Source: Paraktedonobacter sp035294465 (GTDB taxonomy: Bacteria > Chloroflexota > Ktedonobacteria > Ktedonobacterales > Ktedonobacteraceae). Taken from it: a stretch of 10,686 nt of DNA. Below, one piece after another: positions 1 to 7,599 of the stretch. Under the pieces are notes generated by a model. The model did not search any database. It was not told the origin of the DNA and saw only the letters and a list, made by a program, of their open reading frames with translations. Both the position numbers and the translations under genes were made by a program. The stretch spans positions 1 through 10,686 of the forward strand of contig DATGKW010000254.1 of NCBI GenBank assembly GCA_035294465.1, given 5' to 3'. Numbering within the stretch: position 1 is the first letter of the stretch; every line of letters starts with the position of its first letter.

Positions 1-327
1 ACGTGCCAGGATGAGAAATCACAGCTAAAAAACAAGCAAAAGGCGCTTTCAGTCCTGAAAGCGCGCCTGTGGGATCTGGAAGAGGCCCGCAGGCAAGAGG
101 AACTGAGCAAATCGCGACGTTCCCAGGTGCAGACGGGTGACCGCAGCGAAAAGATTCGCACCTATAACTTTCCGCAGGATCGCGTAACCGATCACCGCAT
201 CGGTTATACCCGGCATAATCTTCCCGGCGTGCTCAATGGCGAGCTCGACGAATTTATCGATAATCTGATCACAGTCGATCAGGCGGACAAACTTCAGCAT
301 CTCTTTGAGGTCGAGGCAACAGCCTGA
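1..327 (+). CDS. prfA: Peptide chain release factor 1, C-terminal part (5' end outside window)
   Basis: This is the end of release factor RF1, which recognises UAA and UAG stop codons in the ribosomal A site and triggers hydrolysis of the peptidyl-tRNA. The frame is open from base 1, giving 108 residues before the TGA. Visible landmarks are CQDEKSQLKNKQKAL close to the window edge and SEKIRTYNFPQDRVTDHRIG followed by NLPGVLNGELDEFID, all typical of the RF1 C-terminal region just after the catalytic GGQ domain. The GGQ loop itself lies upstream of the window. RF1 and RF2 share this region; TYNFPQDRVTDHR and the ending fit RF1 better. In many bacteria prfA is followed by the methyltransferase gene prmC, which modifies the GGQ glutamine. 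Here the next gene is an aminotransferase after a 186-base gap, so prmC is not downstream. Confidence 0.95.
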   Translation, partial: TCQDEKSQLKNKQKALSVLKARLWDLEEARRQEELSKSRRSQVQTGDRSEKIRTYNFPQDRVTDHRIGYTRHNLPGVLNGELDEFIDNLITVDQADKLQHLFEVEATA

Positions 328-460
328 CGACCCTCCCGGTTGCTTTTCAAGATATCCGGCGTCTCACCCAGCACCGGCTATCTCCCCCGCCTGCACAAAG
401 GGTGCCCTGGTCTTCTGCCAGAGCCTTCCTGGTGCTTTTCTGTGACCAGAGAGCTTTCCT

Positions 461-487
461 GGGAAGGTACAGTTCCTGTACTTTCCC
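461..487 (+). promoter_or_regulatory. Hairpin in the leader of the aminotransferase gene
   Basis: Bases 461-472 (GGGAAGGTACAG) pair with 476-487 (CTGTACTTTCCC) around a TTC loop: 12 pairs, one of them G-T. The core GTACAG-TTC-CTGTAC is a perfect palindrome. There is no T-run after it, and it ends only 27 bases before the start codon, so a simple intrinsic terminator for prfA is unlikely. It could be a leader structure, a protein-binding operator, or a transcript-stabilising hairpin. No clear sigma-70 promoter was seen in 328-504. Confidence 0.4.
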
Positions 488-513
488 TCCAATGAAAGGC
501 AGGTTTGTATCTC

Positions 514-1734
514 ATGGCACAAACAATGATGGGTCACGCCCACACTGACGCAAGCATCTTTTCAGAGCTTAATCCTTCCTACCGGCTCCTGCTCGGCCCT
601 GGCCCTTGCAATGTTGATCCTCGTATTTTGCGCGTCGCTGCCGCTCCTCAGTTGGGACATATTGATCCTGAATTCTTCGCAATCCTCGAAGAGACGGCTC
701 ATATGCTGCGCCGGGTCTTTCAGACGCGGAATGAGATGACGCTCTGTGTCTCAGGCTCCGGTTTCTCCGGTGCCGAGGCGGTCTTGAGTAATTTATTGGA
801 AGAGGGCGATACGCTGATCTGCGGGAGTCTGGGCTTCTTCAGCGGGAAGATTGTCGAAATTGCGGAGCGCGCGGGCGCAAAGGTCGTCAATCTGGAAACC
901 GAACTGGGCCAGCCCTTGCAGGCCGCCCAGGTGGAACAGGCATTTCAAAAGCACCCGCAGGCAAAAATCTTCGCTACGGCAATTGCAGAGACCTCAACCG
1001 GCCTGCTGCAACCCCTGGAAGAATTAGAGCGCGTAACCCATGCTCACGGTGCGCTTTTCGTTATCGATGCAGTTTGCGGCCTGGGTGGTGTGCCGCTGAA
1101 CGTTGACAAGATGAAAATCGATGCCTGTTACGCTGGCAGCCAGAAGAGCCTGGGTGCGCTGCCCGGCCTGGCTCCGGTGACATTGAACGAGCGTGCGATC
1201 CAGGTGATCAAACAGCGCAAGCGTCCGGTACAGAGCTACTATTTTGACTTGTTCAAGCTCAACCGCTACTGGAACGGGGACCACACCTACCACCACACGG
1301 CGTGTAGCAATCTGGTCTATACGATGCGCGAGGCCCTGCGCATCTTGCTGGAAGAAGGTCTGGAGGCCCGCTGGGAACGCCATGCTTTGCACGGCGAGGC
1401 CCTGCGCGCTGGAATCAAAGCTCTAGGACTTCGCATTCTGACCGCTCCCGGCTATGAGCTACCCGTTCTGACTGCAATCCACCTGCAGGACGGCATCGAT
1501 GAGATGGCTATACGCAACACTTTGCTCGAAGAGTACGCCATCGAAATCGGCGGCGGTTTTGGCAAGCTCCAGGGCCGTTTGATCCGCATCGGTCTGATGG
1601 GCTATAACGCTAATCGCAAGAACGTGACGACGATCCTCTCGGCGCTTGAACATGTACTTCCTCACGCCGGGCTCACGCCCAGAGCCGGTTCGGCCGTTGC
1701 CGCAGCAGATGCAATTTACCAGATCAGAAGATAG
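514..1734 (+). CDS. Class V aminotransferase, alanine-glyoxylate / serine-pyruvate type
   Basis: This is a pyridoxal-phosphate enzyme of 406 residues, probably cytosolic, that transfers an amino group from alanine or serine to glyoxylate or pyruvate. The sequence follows the alanine-glyoxylate aminotransferase family closely. It has LLLGPGP at 25-31 and the cofactor-phosphate loop SGSG at 80-83. The ring-binding Asp185 sits in VIDAVCGLGG, the Schiff-base Lys211 in GSQKSLG, and YHHT and RIGLMGYNA lie further on. Length matches the family. The frame is open to a TTG at 505, but AGGCAGG (497-503) abuts that codon and sits 10 bases before ATG 514, so 514 is used. The last 25 or so residues are Ala-rich and unconserved. 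In bacteria this family can serve photorespiration-like glyoxylate use, serine breakdown or the serine cycle. The neighbours do not show which applies, so the exact substrate is uncertain. Confidence 0.92.
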   Translation: MAQTMMGHAHTDASIFSELNPSYRLLLGPGPCNVDPRILRVAAAPQLGHIDPEFFAILEETAHMLRRVFQTRNEMTLCVSGSGFSGAEAVLSNLLEEGDTLICGSLGFFSGKIVEIAERAGAKVVNLETELGQPLQAAQVEQAFQKHPQAKIFATAIAETSTGLLQPLEELERVTHAHGALFVIDAVCGLGGVPLNVDKMKIDACYAGSQKSLGALPGLAPVTLNERAIQVIKQRKRPVQSYYFDLFKLNRYWNGDHTYHHTACSNLVYTMREALRILLEEGLEARWERHALHGEALRAGIKALGLRILTAPGYELPVLTAIHLQDGIDEMAIRNTLLEEYAIEIGGGFGKLQGRLIRIGLMGYNANRKNVTTILSALEHVLPHAGLTPRAGSAVAAADAIYQIRR

Positions 1735-2013
1735 AGAAGCAAATTATTCTATTAATGTTCTTCGGGCAGGATCATGCTAGCGACTGGCATAGCTACGCCG
1801 ATCTGCAGCAGCGCAGATTTTAGGAATAGAATGACTCTGATTGCCAAACATTCGCTTCGCCAGAGCCATTTTCCCATTTATTCTGAGCTCTTCTGCGCCA
1901 CTATCTGTCCTTCCAGTGCTAACCAGTTTTCGTCGTGCTCAAAAGCCGGAAGCGACTATCGCTGAAGCCTGACTAGCAGATCCTCCCTGCTCGTATTTTG
2001 CTCTACGCTCCTT
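1735..2013. other. Convergent intergenic region with weak terminator candidates
   Basis: This 279-base gap separates two genes that converge. For the plus strand, ATCTGC (1801-1806) pairs with GCAGAT (1813-1818) and is followed by TTTA. That is a short stem with a poor T-run. For the minus strand, AGCGA (1951-1955) pairs with TCGCT (1959-1963), followed downstream on that strand by GGCTTTTG. Both are weak, so termination may be Rho-dependent or elsewhere. A 63-codon frame at 1774-1965 (+) has no convincing ribosome site or protein-like composition and is not called. Confidence 0.35.
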
Positions 2014-3243
2014 TTACCTTTGAAAGAAGTTATCGTTTGGCCTCCCAGGAGAGAAAGCATTATTCTGCCTCCCGCCAGGAGAGAAACCTTCGTTCGGCTT
2101 CCCAGGAGAGGAATTACTATTCTGCCTCCCGCCAGCCGAGGAACCTTCGTTCAGCTTCCCGGTGGAGTAGCCGCTAGAGAAGCCCTCGTTCAATTTCCCG
2201 GTAGAGTAGCCACTAGCAGCAAGGGTCTCGTTCAGTTTTTTGGTGAGGCGTCTATTCTCCTCACGCGCCTGCTGGAGAGCATACTTCAACTGCTGCGTCT
2301 CTGCGGTATCGGAGCGCAGGCGCTGCAGACGAGAAAGCAAATTATTCAAAGAGCCCGAAATCTGCCACAGCACATTATCTTCTGTCAGCGGGACGCGTGC
2401 ATTGAAATCCCCATTAGCTGCACGCGCATGCACTTCTACGATCTTCTGAATACTTGCCTCTAACTGGCGGTTCTGTTGCGCGGCGGCCTCCGCCTGGAGC
2501 GCCAGGTCGTGTTCGAGTTTGGCAATTTCCTCGGCGCGATCTGCGCGTTTGAGAGCCTGCGTAGTACTATGCACCCAAAGGTAGGCCACGACGGACACGA
2601 TCAACTGACTGAGGATGATCGGCGTAACGACACTTGCAAAAGCGGGAGGAGCAAAGAGGGAACCGAAGAGGAGTGCGTTTAGCTCCGCGGTTTGGGGCAG
2701 AGAGTTAAGGGAGAACAAAGTAAAGGCAATATTGATAAGTGCGACGATGAAAACCCACCACTCTGGAACAAAGGAGACCGCGCATAATAAGGGCAAGATC
2801 AGAAAGCCGAAAAGGGGAAGGCTCGTCATGCCCAGGCCACCGGGAGACGTTGCAATGTCAGCCATGGGGTACGCCATAAAAGCTATCACAACGATAAATC
2901 CTGCCAGGTTAACCATTCCTGCACGGTTGAGGATAGTGGCCAGAATGAGCGCGCAAATGCCTCCAATGATGATGGGAAGGAGGAGCGAGTTCCCCCCGCC
3001 GATAGCGGACGGCACGGAAATAAGCAGCATGACAAAGAGAGCCGGAATGATCTGGCTACCCGTGCGCCCGCGCCGAAAACGCTCCTTCTCCTTGAATGAG
3101 GCCGATTGCGCCGGCCTGGGAGGAGAAGCAATACGATACCACCAGGAAAATAACCTGTTCTCGCGCTGCGCCACAGCCAGGTAAGAGGGTACCGGTGCGC
3201 CCTCTGGCGCGGCATTCGCAGGGCGAATCATAAGATCCTTCAT
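2014..3243 (-). CDS. Six-helix membrane protein with HAMP-like region and repetitive C-terminal tail
   Basis: This 409-residue inner-membrane protein has no named family that I recognise. Residues 1-62 are a polar, basic cytoplasmic segment. Six hydrophobic segments follow at about 64-82, 86-104, 112-129, 140-158, 161-179 and 203-224. A charged helical stretch (228-262) leads into a HAMP-like region (about 259-306, with IVEVHARAANGDFNARVPL), then a second predicted coiled coil (306-340). The protein ends in a Gly/Ser/Asn-rich repeat tail. HAMP segments normally relay signals to a kinase, cyclase or chemotaxis output, but none is present. A partner protein may supply the output. The gene follows the 176-residue gene on the same strand after 120 bases and may be co-transcribed. 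The leader holds a CCTCTG/CAGAGG hairpin (3264-3284). No Shine-Dalgarno precedes ATG 3243; an inner ATG (3231, Met5) has AAGGA four bases upstream and could be the true start. Confidence 0.85.
   Translation of the reverse strand: MKDLMIRPANAAPEGAPVPSYLAVAQRENRLFSWWYRIASPPRPAQSASFKEKERFRRGRTGSQIIPALFVMLLISVPSAIGGGNSLLLPIIIGGICALILATILNRAGMVNLAGFIVVIAFMAYPMADIATSPGGLGMTSLPLFGFLILPLLCAVSFVPEWWVFIVALINIAFTLFSLNSLPQTAELNALLFGSLFAPPAFASVVTPIILSQLIVSVVAYLWVHSTTQALKRADRAEEIAKLEHDLALQAEAAAQQNRQLEASIQKIVEVHARAANGDFNARVPLTEDNVLWQISGSLNNLLSRLQRLRSDTAETQQLKYALQQAREENRRLTKKLNETLAASGYSTGKLNEGFSSGYSTGKLNEGSSAGGRQNSNSSPGKPNEGFSPGGRQNNAFSPGRPNDNFFQR
2017..2238 (-). repeat. Phased coding repeat in the C-terminal tail of the HAMP protein
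   Basis: Residues 336-409 of the membrane protein are built from units that begin K/R-x-N-E/D, at residues 336, 350, 363, 382 and 401. The first two units share the SGYSTG ending and are 13-14 residues long. The next two are 19 residues each (57 bases) and share GGRQN followed by an S-P-G ending. At DNA level the plus strand shows alternating segments of about 27 and 30 bases that begin GCYTCCC. The copies diverge but stay in frame, which fits expansion by slippage or unequal recombination in a disordered tail. Confidence 0.85.
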
Positions 3244-3363
3244 GGTTCATTTCGGCGCAGACACCTCTGCGTTTCTGCCAGAGGCGGAAGCGCCGCTCCT
3301 TTCTATTTCTTGTGTAGCAAAATATTTGATATACAACTATTACTTGCTTTGCCCTCCCGCTGC

Positions 3364-3894
3364 CTACGGCTGGTATTTTCCATCCTGCGGCGGCCCTATA
3401 ACAATAACGCCAATCGCTCGTAGATCATGCACAGCCTGAGTTACAAGCTCTGGAGGGACCGAGAGCATGGCCGCGATTTTTGCAATGCTTCTAGTTCCAT
3501 CGGCCAGAGCAAAGATTGCCCGATGGAGTCGAGGCCAGGAGCGCATCTGCCATTGATCCACCTGAAGAGTGCGCCACGGGACAGAAGCATGCTCTGGTAC
3601 GAGAGCCAACGATTGCGCAGGCTGCGCAGGTTGCGCAGCAACGGCCAGAGGCACAAACGTCCATACGAGCGCGCCCAACCGAGAGATTTTCCTCACAGAT
3701 TCTTTTTCTGACAGGCGCTGCCCGCTCTCAGTAACAATAGAGCACGAAACCATCGTTCCTGCCTCAAGTTTGACTTCTATGCGACAAGGCTCCCGCATGC
3801 CTACTGCATCCGGCGGGACATCAGCATAAAGGAGGCCCGTCTTTTGATGCTCTTGCATTACTTGCAACACAGTCCGAAAATCAAGTGTATACAT
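3364..3894 (-). CDS. Uncharacterised protein: N-terminal DUF4388-like domain plus C-terminal winged-helix-like domain
   Basis: This is a soluble protein of 176 residues with no signal peptide or membrane segment. Residues 1-82 alternate short strands and helices (DFRTVLQVMQEHQKTGLLYAD near the start) and resemble DUF4388/PatA-like N-terminal domains of bacterial signalling proteins; this is a resemblance in pattern only. A linker with Gln-Pro-Ala repeats (about 86-95) is encoded by imperfect nine-base repeats at 3614-3640. Residues 123-166 (HRAIFALADGTRSIAKIAAML, then a helix and GVI) look like a small winged helix that could bind DNA or protein. The HAMP membrane gene follows on the same strand after 120 bases, suggesting a functional pair. 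An in-frame TAA lies directly before the ATG, so no longer start exists. No good Shine-Dalgarno is seen: the nearest purine run, AAGGGTGG, is about 15 bases or more upstream. Function is unknown. Confidence 0.75.
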   Translation of the reverse strand: MYTLDFRTVLQVMQEHQKTGLLYADVPPDAVGMREPCRIEVKLEAGTMVSCSIVTESGQRLSEKESVRKISRLGALVWTFVPLAVAAQPAQPAQSLALVPEHASVPWRTLQVDQWQMRSWPRLHRAIFALADGTRSIAKIAAMLSVPPELVTQAVHDLRAIGVIVIGPPQDGKYQP

Positions 3895-3904
3895 TTATAT
3901 GTAT
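3889..3904. repeat. Inverted repeat spanning the start codon of the 176-residue gene
   Basis: ATACAT (3889-3894) and ATGTAT (3899-3904) form a perfect 6-base inverted repeat around TTAT. The gene's ATG is part of one arm. The 8-mer GTATACAT at 3887-3894 recurs at 4200-4207, overlapping the -10 box of the upstream promoter. The pair could be operator half-sites for a repressor, but AT-rich palindromes also arise by chance. Confidence 0.35.
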
Positions 3905-4343
3905 CTATTCCACCCTTGATAAAATCCCGAAGCAGGAGTACCTGCGCAGCCCAAGACATCAGGAAAAGTGCAGAGCCGACCGATTTATCACGCGCAATTC
4001 ATGCCCGACTGGCAACAATCGACCTTTTTCACCACGGTCTTGTATCTGTCGTCAGTATATCTGGCACTATCGCACCCCCCTTTGTTCAAGAAGCACATGC
4101 ATGAGGTATCGCAAGGTAAGAAGGTCGCCAAGTTTAAAAATACATGTGTTTCTTTGTTGCCAACACGTCTTGATATTTTCTTGAGGGTAACAATGTTTAG
4201 TATACATATGCCCTACTTCACAAGTCAAGTTTGTTGTGTCTAAATAAGATATTTATCAGGGCCATTGGCCCCCTCCAAATCGCCGATAAGTGTTGTTCTC
4301 CTAGTAATTTCTAATATGAATTGACTCTATATCAGTATATATT
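3895..4343. other. AT-rich spacer: probable long leader, with short candidate reading frames
   Basis: About 450 bases with no convincing gene and clearly more AT-rich than the flanking coding DNA. On the minus strand a good promoter (4199-4228) fires into it, leaving a leader of about 300 bases before the 176-residue gene. Two minus-strand frames in the leader are notable but unproven. One of 46 codons, 4207-4067, starts Met-Tyr-Thr. Another of 36 codons, 4098-3988, contains six cysteines; its frame is open back to 4200 without an earlier ATG. Neither has a good ribosome site. GGGCC-ATT-GGCCC at 4259-4271 forms a short hairpin. Plus-strand frames of 86-99 codons here lack ribosome sites and protein-like character. 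Confidence 0.4.
4199..4228 (-). promoter_or_regulatory. Sigma-70-type promoter reading toward the 176-residue gene
   Basis: On the minus strand, TTGACT (4228-4223) and TATACT (4204-4199) are separated by 18 bases. Each box has five of six consensus bases. Transcription would start near 4192, about 300 bases before the ATG at 3894, so the transcript would carry a long leader or an additional small gene. Confidence 0.6.
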
Positions 4344-4454
4344 CAAAAAAACGCCAGGCGAGAGGGGTCTCTCTATTATTCAGTATAATTGCGGATATAC
4401 CTGCCAACAGAGAGAAAGAGGGAGCAATACCATCTTCATCCCTCGCCCGGCGTT
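4344..4454 (-). terminator. Intrinsic terminator of the cystathionine synthase gene, with a large loop
   Basis: On the minus strand the arm at 4454-4442 (AACGCCGGGCGAG) pairs with 4362-4350 (CTCGCCTGGCGTT): 13 pairs including one G-T. A run of seven T follows (4351-4345), two of them inside the stem. It begins 14 bases after the stop codon. The enclosed segment of about 79 bases is unusually long. It can fold internally, because a TCTCTCT run faces AGAGAGA. Confidence 0.75.
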
Positions 4455-4467
4455 GAGACAGACCTCT

Positions 4468-5607
<1,140 letters not shown>

Positions 5608-5675
5608 ATCGTACAACTCCTCAGCGAGAATACAAGAGCATCAAAGGAGGATGAAAGAAACATTCTCCGTCTGCG

Positions 5676-5704
5676 ACTATAGCACTATCTGCCGCTGGTG
5701 GCAA
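5676..5704 (-). promoter_or_regulatory. Promoter of the metB-like gene, with extended -10
   Basis: On the minus strand, TTGCCA (5704-5699) and TATAGT (5681-5676) are separated by exactly 17 bases. TGC directly before TATAGT gives an extended -10 element. Transcription would start near 5669, leaving a leader of about 60 bases before ATG 5607. Confidence 0.7.
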
Positions 5705-5819
5705 TGGGGAAGCCCGCGCTGTCTTATATACATCAGCCTCTCCTGCGCGGTTGAGCGCCAAACAGAGCTGATTTACAGAGCGCACGTCTGGCAGGGCAGC
5801 ATCGGTGGTGCAATAAGGA

Positions 5820-7361
5820 TCAGTTGGACCTTCTCAGGAAAGGAGGCAACTCGACTCCGTCGGCCTCATCCGGTTGAATCCCCACGCGCCGACCCATGCT
5901 GCGCAGGCCACGCAGATCATCCAGGCTACGCTGGGGACGCCCAGGGGTTCTGCTGATTCTATCCGCAAGCCTGGTTGGTTGCGGCGGCGTTGAACGCTCA
6001 GCCATCGGCTTTTCCTGCGCGTTAGCGCTACTTTCAGCGGAACGCGGCAGCGCCGGCTGCTGTGGCTGGCCTGGGGCAGGTACCGGAGTATTTGCCCTGG
6101 ACAGTGGAGCAGGATGGTTTGCCACTGCCTGGGGTGTGCTCGGCTGCTGTTCCCGATGAATGGCTGCCCCCTGCGCCAGAAATGCTTCGGGCATGCCAGC
6201 GGCGATCAGAGTCACACGGATCGTATCGTCAAGAGCGGGATCGATCACCGCGCCAAAGGTGATATCTGCCGCGTCGTGGATCGCGCTGCCAATCTGCTCG
6301 GCAACTTCGTTCACCTCGAAAAGCGTCATATCTTCGCCACCGCTGATATTGAAGAGTACGCGCTGCGCCCCGCGAATCGAGACGTTCAAAAAGCCGCCCG
6401 CGATTGCTTCCTCGGCTGCTCGCTGAGCACGGTTGCGTCCCTGGCCCTGCCCGATGCTCATCAGAGCCGTGCCGGCCTCGCGTAACACGCTGCGCACGTC
6501 CGCAAAATCTACATTCACCAGTCCCGGCACATTGATCAATTCGGCAATGCCCTGTACGCCCTGGCGTAGCACGTCATCCGCGACCTTGAAAGATTCGAAA
6601 AGCGAGCGGTCGCGTCCGATAACCGAGAGGAGTCGGTCATTAGGCACAGTGATAATCGCATCAACTTCCTTGGAGAGAGCAACCAGGCCCTCTTCAGCCG
6701 CGCGTCTGCGGCGCGAGCCCTCGAAGGTAAAGGGCAACGTGACAATGCCAACCGTCAGCGCTCCCATCTTTTTCGCAATCGAGGCCACAACCGGCGCGCC
6801 ACCGGTTCCGGTTCCACCCCCCATACCGGCGGCGATAAAGACCAGGTTCGCCTCGCCCAACGCGGCCCGAATCTCAGCCGCGCTCTCCATGGCCGCCCGC
6901 GCACCCACAGAGGCATTGCCACCCGCGCCCAGTCCTTTGGTATAGCGCTCGCCCAGGCAAAGCCGCTCCGGCGCTTCGCAGAGCGAAAGCACCTGGGCAT
7001 CGGTGTTCATTGCGATAAAACGCACACCGCGCACGTGTGTATCAATCATACGGTTGACCGCGTTCATGCCGGCTCCGCCGACGCCAACGACGACAATATC
7101 AACCTGGCTCTCAGCCTCCTCAAGCTCCTGGTAAGACATGCGGGAAGAAGAAGGGGTATCTTCGTCAGTATCGCGCTGTTCCCATTCCCAATCGGCGTCT
7201 CCTTGTTTCTCCTGCCACCGTCTATCCTCTATCTCCACCTCATGTCGAAGGACAGCCCACTGGTCATCCTGTTCAGCGTAGACATCCGATTGGGGGCGAG
7301 CCATTCCAGGTTTCGGTGCTTGTTCGCGACGACTTGCGTTCTCATGGAATCTTGATTGCAT
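5820..7361 (-). CDS. ftsZ: Cell division GTPase FtsZ with long N-terminal extension
   Basis: FtsZ is the tubulin-like GTPase that polymerises into the cytokinetic ring. From ATG 7361 the protein has 513 residues, longer than the usual 350-400. The GTPase core starts near residue 86 (VDIVVVGVGGAGMNAVNRM). The tubulin signature GMGGGTGTG is at 179-187, and the synergy loop NVDFADV at 283-289 supplies the catalytic aspartates. A Pro/Gln-rich linker of about 100 residues follows, then the conserved tail ELPPFLRR, which docks FtsZ partners. The extra N-terminal segment (about 85 residues) is acidic and Trp/Gln-rich and of unknown role. ATG 7361 has GAGGGG just upstream. The frame also reaches a GTG at 7448, which has only a weak ribosome site and would add 29 basic residues. 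No ftsA, ftsQ, mur or mraZ gene is adjacent, so this is an isolated ftsZ; a second copy elsewhere cannot be excluded. Confidence 0.96.
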   Translation of the reverse strand: MQSRFHENASRREQAPKPGMARPQSDVYAEQDDQWAVLRHEVEIEDRRWQEKQGDADWEWEQRDTDEDTPSSSRMSYQELEEAESQVDIVVVGVGGAGMNAVNRMIDTHVRGVRFIAMNTDAQVLSLCEAPERLCLGERYTKGLGAGGNASVGARAAMESAAEIRAALGEANLVFIAAGMGGGTGTGGAPVVASIAKKMGALTVGIVTLPFTFEGSRRRRAAEEGLVALSKEVDAIITVPNDRLLSVIGRDRSLFESFKVADDVLRQGVQGIAELINVPGLVNVDFADVRSVLREAGTALMSIGQGQGRNRAQRAAEEAIAGGFLNVSIRGAQRVLFNISGGEDMTLFEVNEVAEQIGSAIHDAADITFGAVIDPALDDTIRVTLIAAGMPEAFLAQGAAIHREQQPSTPQAVANHPAPLSRANTPVPAPGQPQQPALPRSAESSANAQEKPMAERSTPPQPTRLADRISRTPGRPQRSLDDLRGLRSMGRRVGIQPDEADGVELPPFLRRSN

Positions 7362-7474
7362 ACGCCCCTCATTTCGTCTCGTTCTGCCCAGCGCAGCCGG
7401 GAGAAAAGCAGGTCTCCTTCTACCGATTTTGTAACCATTTGATATCACTCTATTTCTTCACAAAATCGGAGAGA

Positions 7475-7494
7475 AATCAGGAAATTGCCTGATT
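7475..7494. repeat. Inverted repeat upstream of ftsZ
   Basis: AATCAGG (7475-7481) and CCTGATT (7488-7494) form perfect 7-base arms around a six-base spacer. It lies in the ftsZ leader, about 40 bases downstream of the probable promoter. It could be a hairpin in the mRNA or a repressor site. Confidence 0.4.
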
Positions 7495-7530
7495 ACGCGG
7501 GTCCTGGTATCGGATGGCATTCCTAAGCGC

Positions 7531-7558
7531 ATTGTAACAAAGGTGTCAAGTGTGTTCC
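7531..7558 (-). promoter_or_regulatory. Probable ftsZ promoter
   Basis: On the minus strand, TGTTACAAT (7539-7531) matches an extended -10 element. The base stretch where a -35 box would lie is poor. A perfect TTGACA (7549-7544) sits too close, only seven bases before TACAAT. A GGAAC (7558-7554) lies 15 bases before GTT, which resembles ECF-sigma spacing. Which elements are used is unclear. Transcription near 7524 would give a leader of about 160 bases to ATG 7361. Confidence 0.45.
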
Positions 7559-7599
7559 CCGTATCGCAAAGCGCATCAAAGTGATCAATACACGCAGAA

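Noticed and set aside
2030..2240. Regularly spaced repeats that could suggest a CRISPR array
   Set aside because: The units are degenerate, lack unique spacers, and stay in frame inside a long coding region, so they are coding repeats.
2615..3184. 189-codon plus-strand frame
   Set aside because: It is antisense to the membrane helices of the HAMP protein, and the Lys/Arg/Met-rich product mirrors hydrophobic codons on the other strand.
3885..4243. Plus-strand frames of 86-99 codons in the AT-rich spacer
   Set aside because: They overlap each other in different frames, have no Shine-Dalgarno and no recognisable domains, and the better promoter points the other way.
4350..4454. Inverted repeats as ends of a small mobile element
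   Set aside because: The T-run after one arm and the position 14 bases after a stop codon fit a terminator; no target-site duplication was seen.
5608..5819. SAM riboswitch or T-box in front of the metB-like gene
   Set aside because: The leader after the predicted start is only about 60 bases and shows no kink-turn or T-box consensus. No terminator/antiterminator pair was seen.
6433..6945. 170-codon plus-strand frame
   Set aside because: It is antisense to the ftsZ GTPase core; its Ala/Ser/Pro-rich product is the usual shadow of a GC-rich gene.
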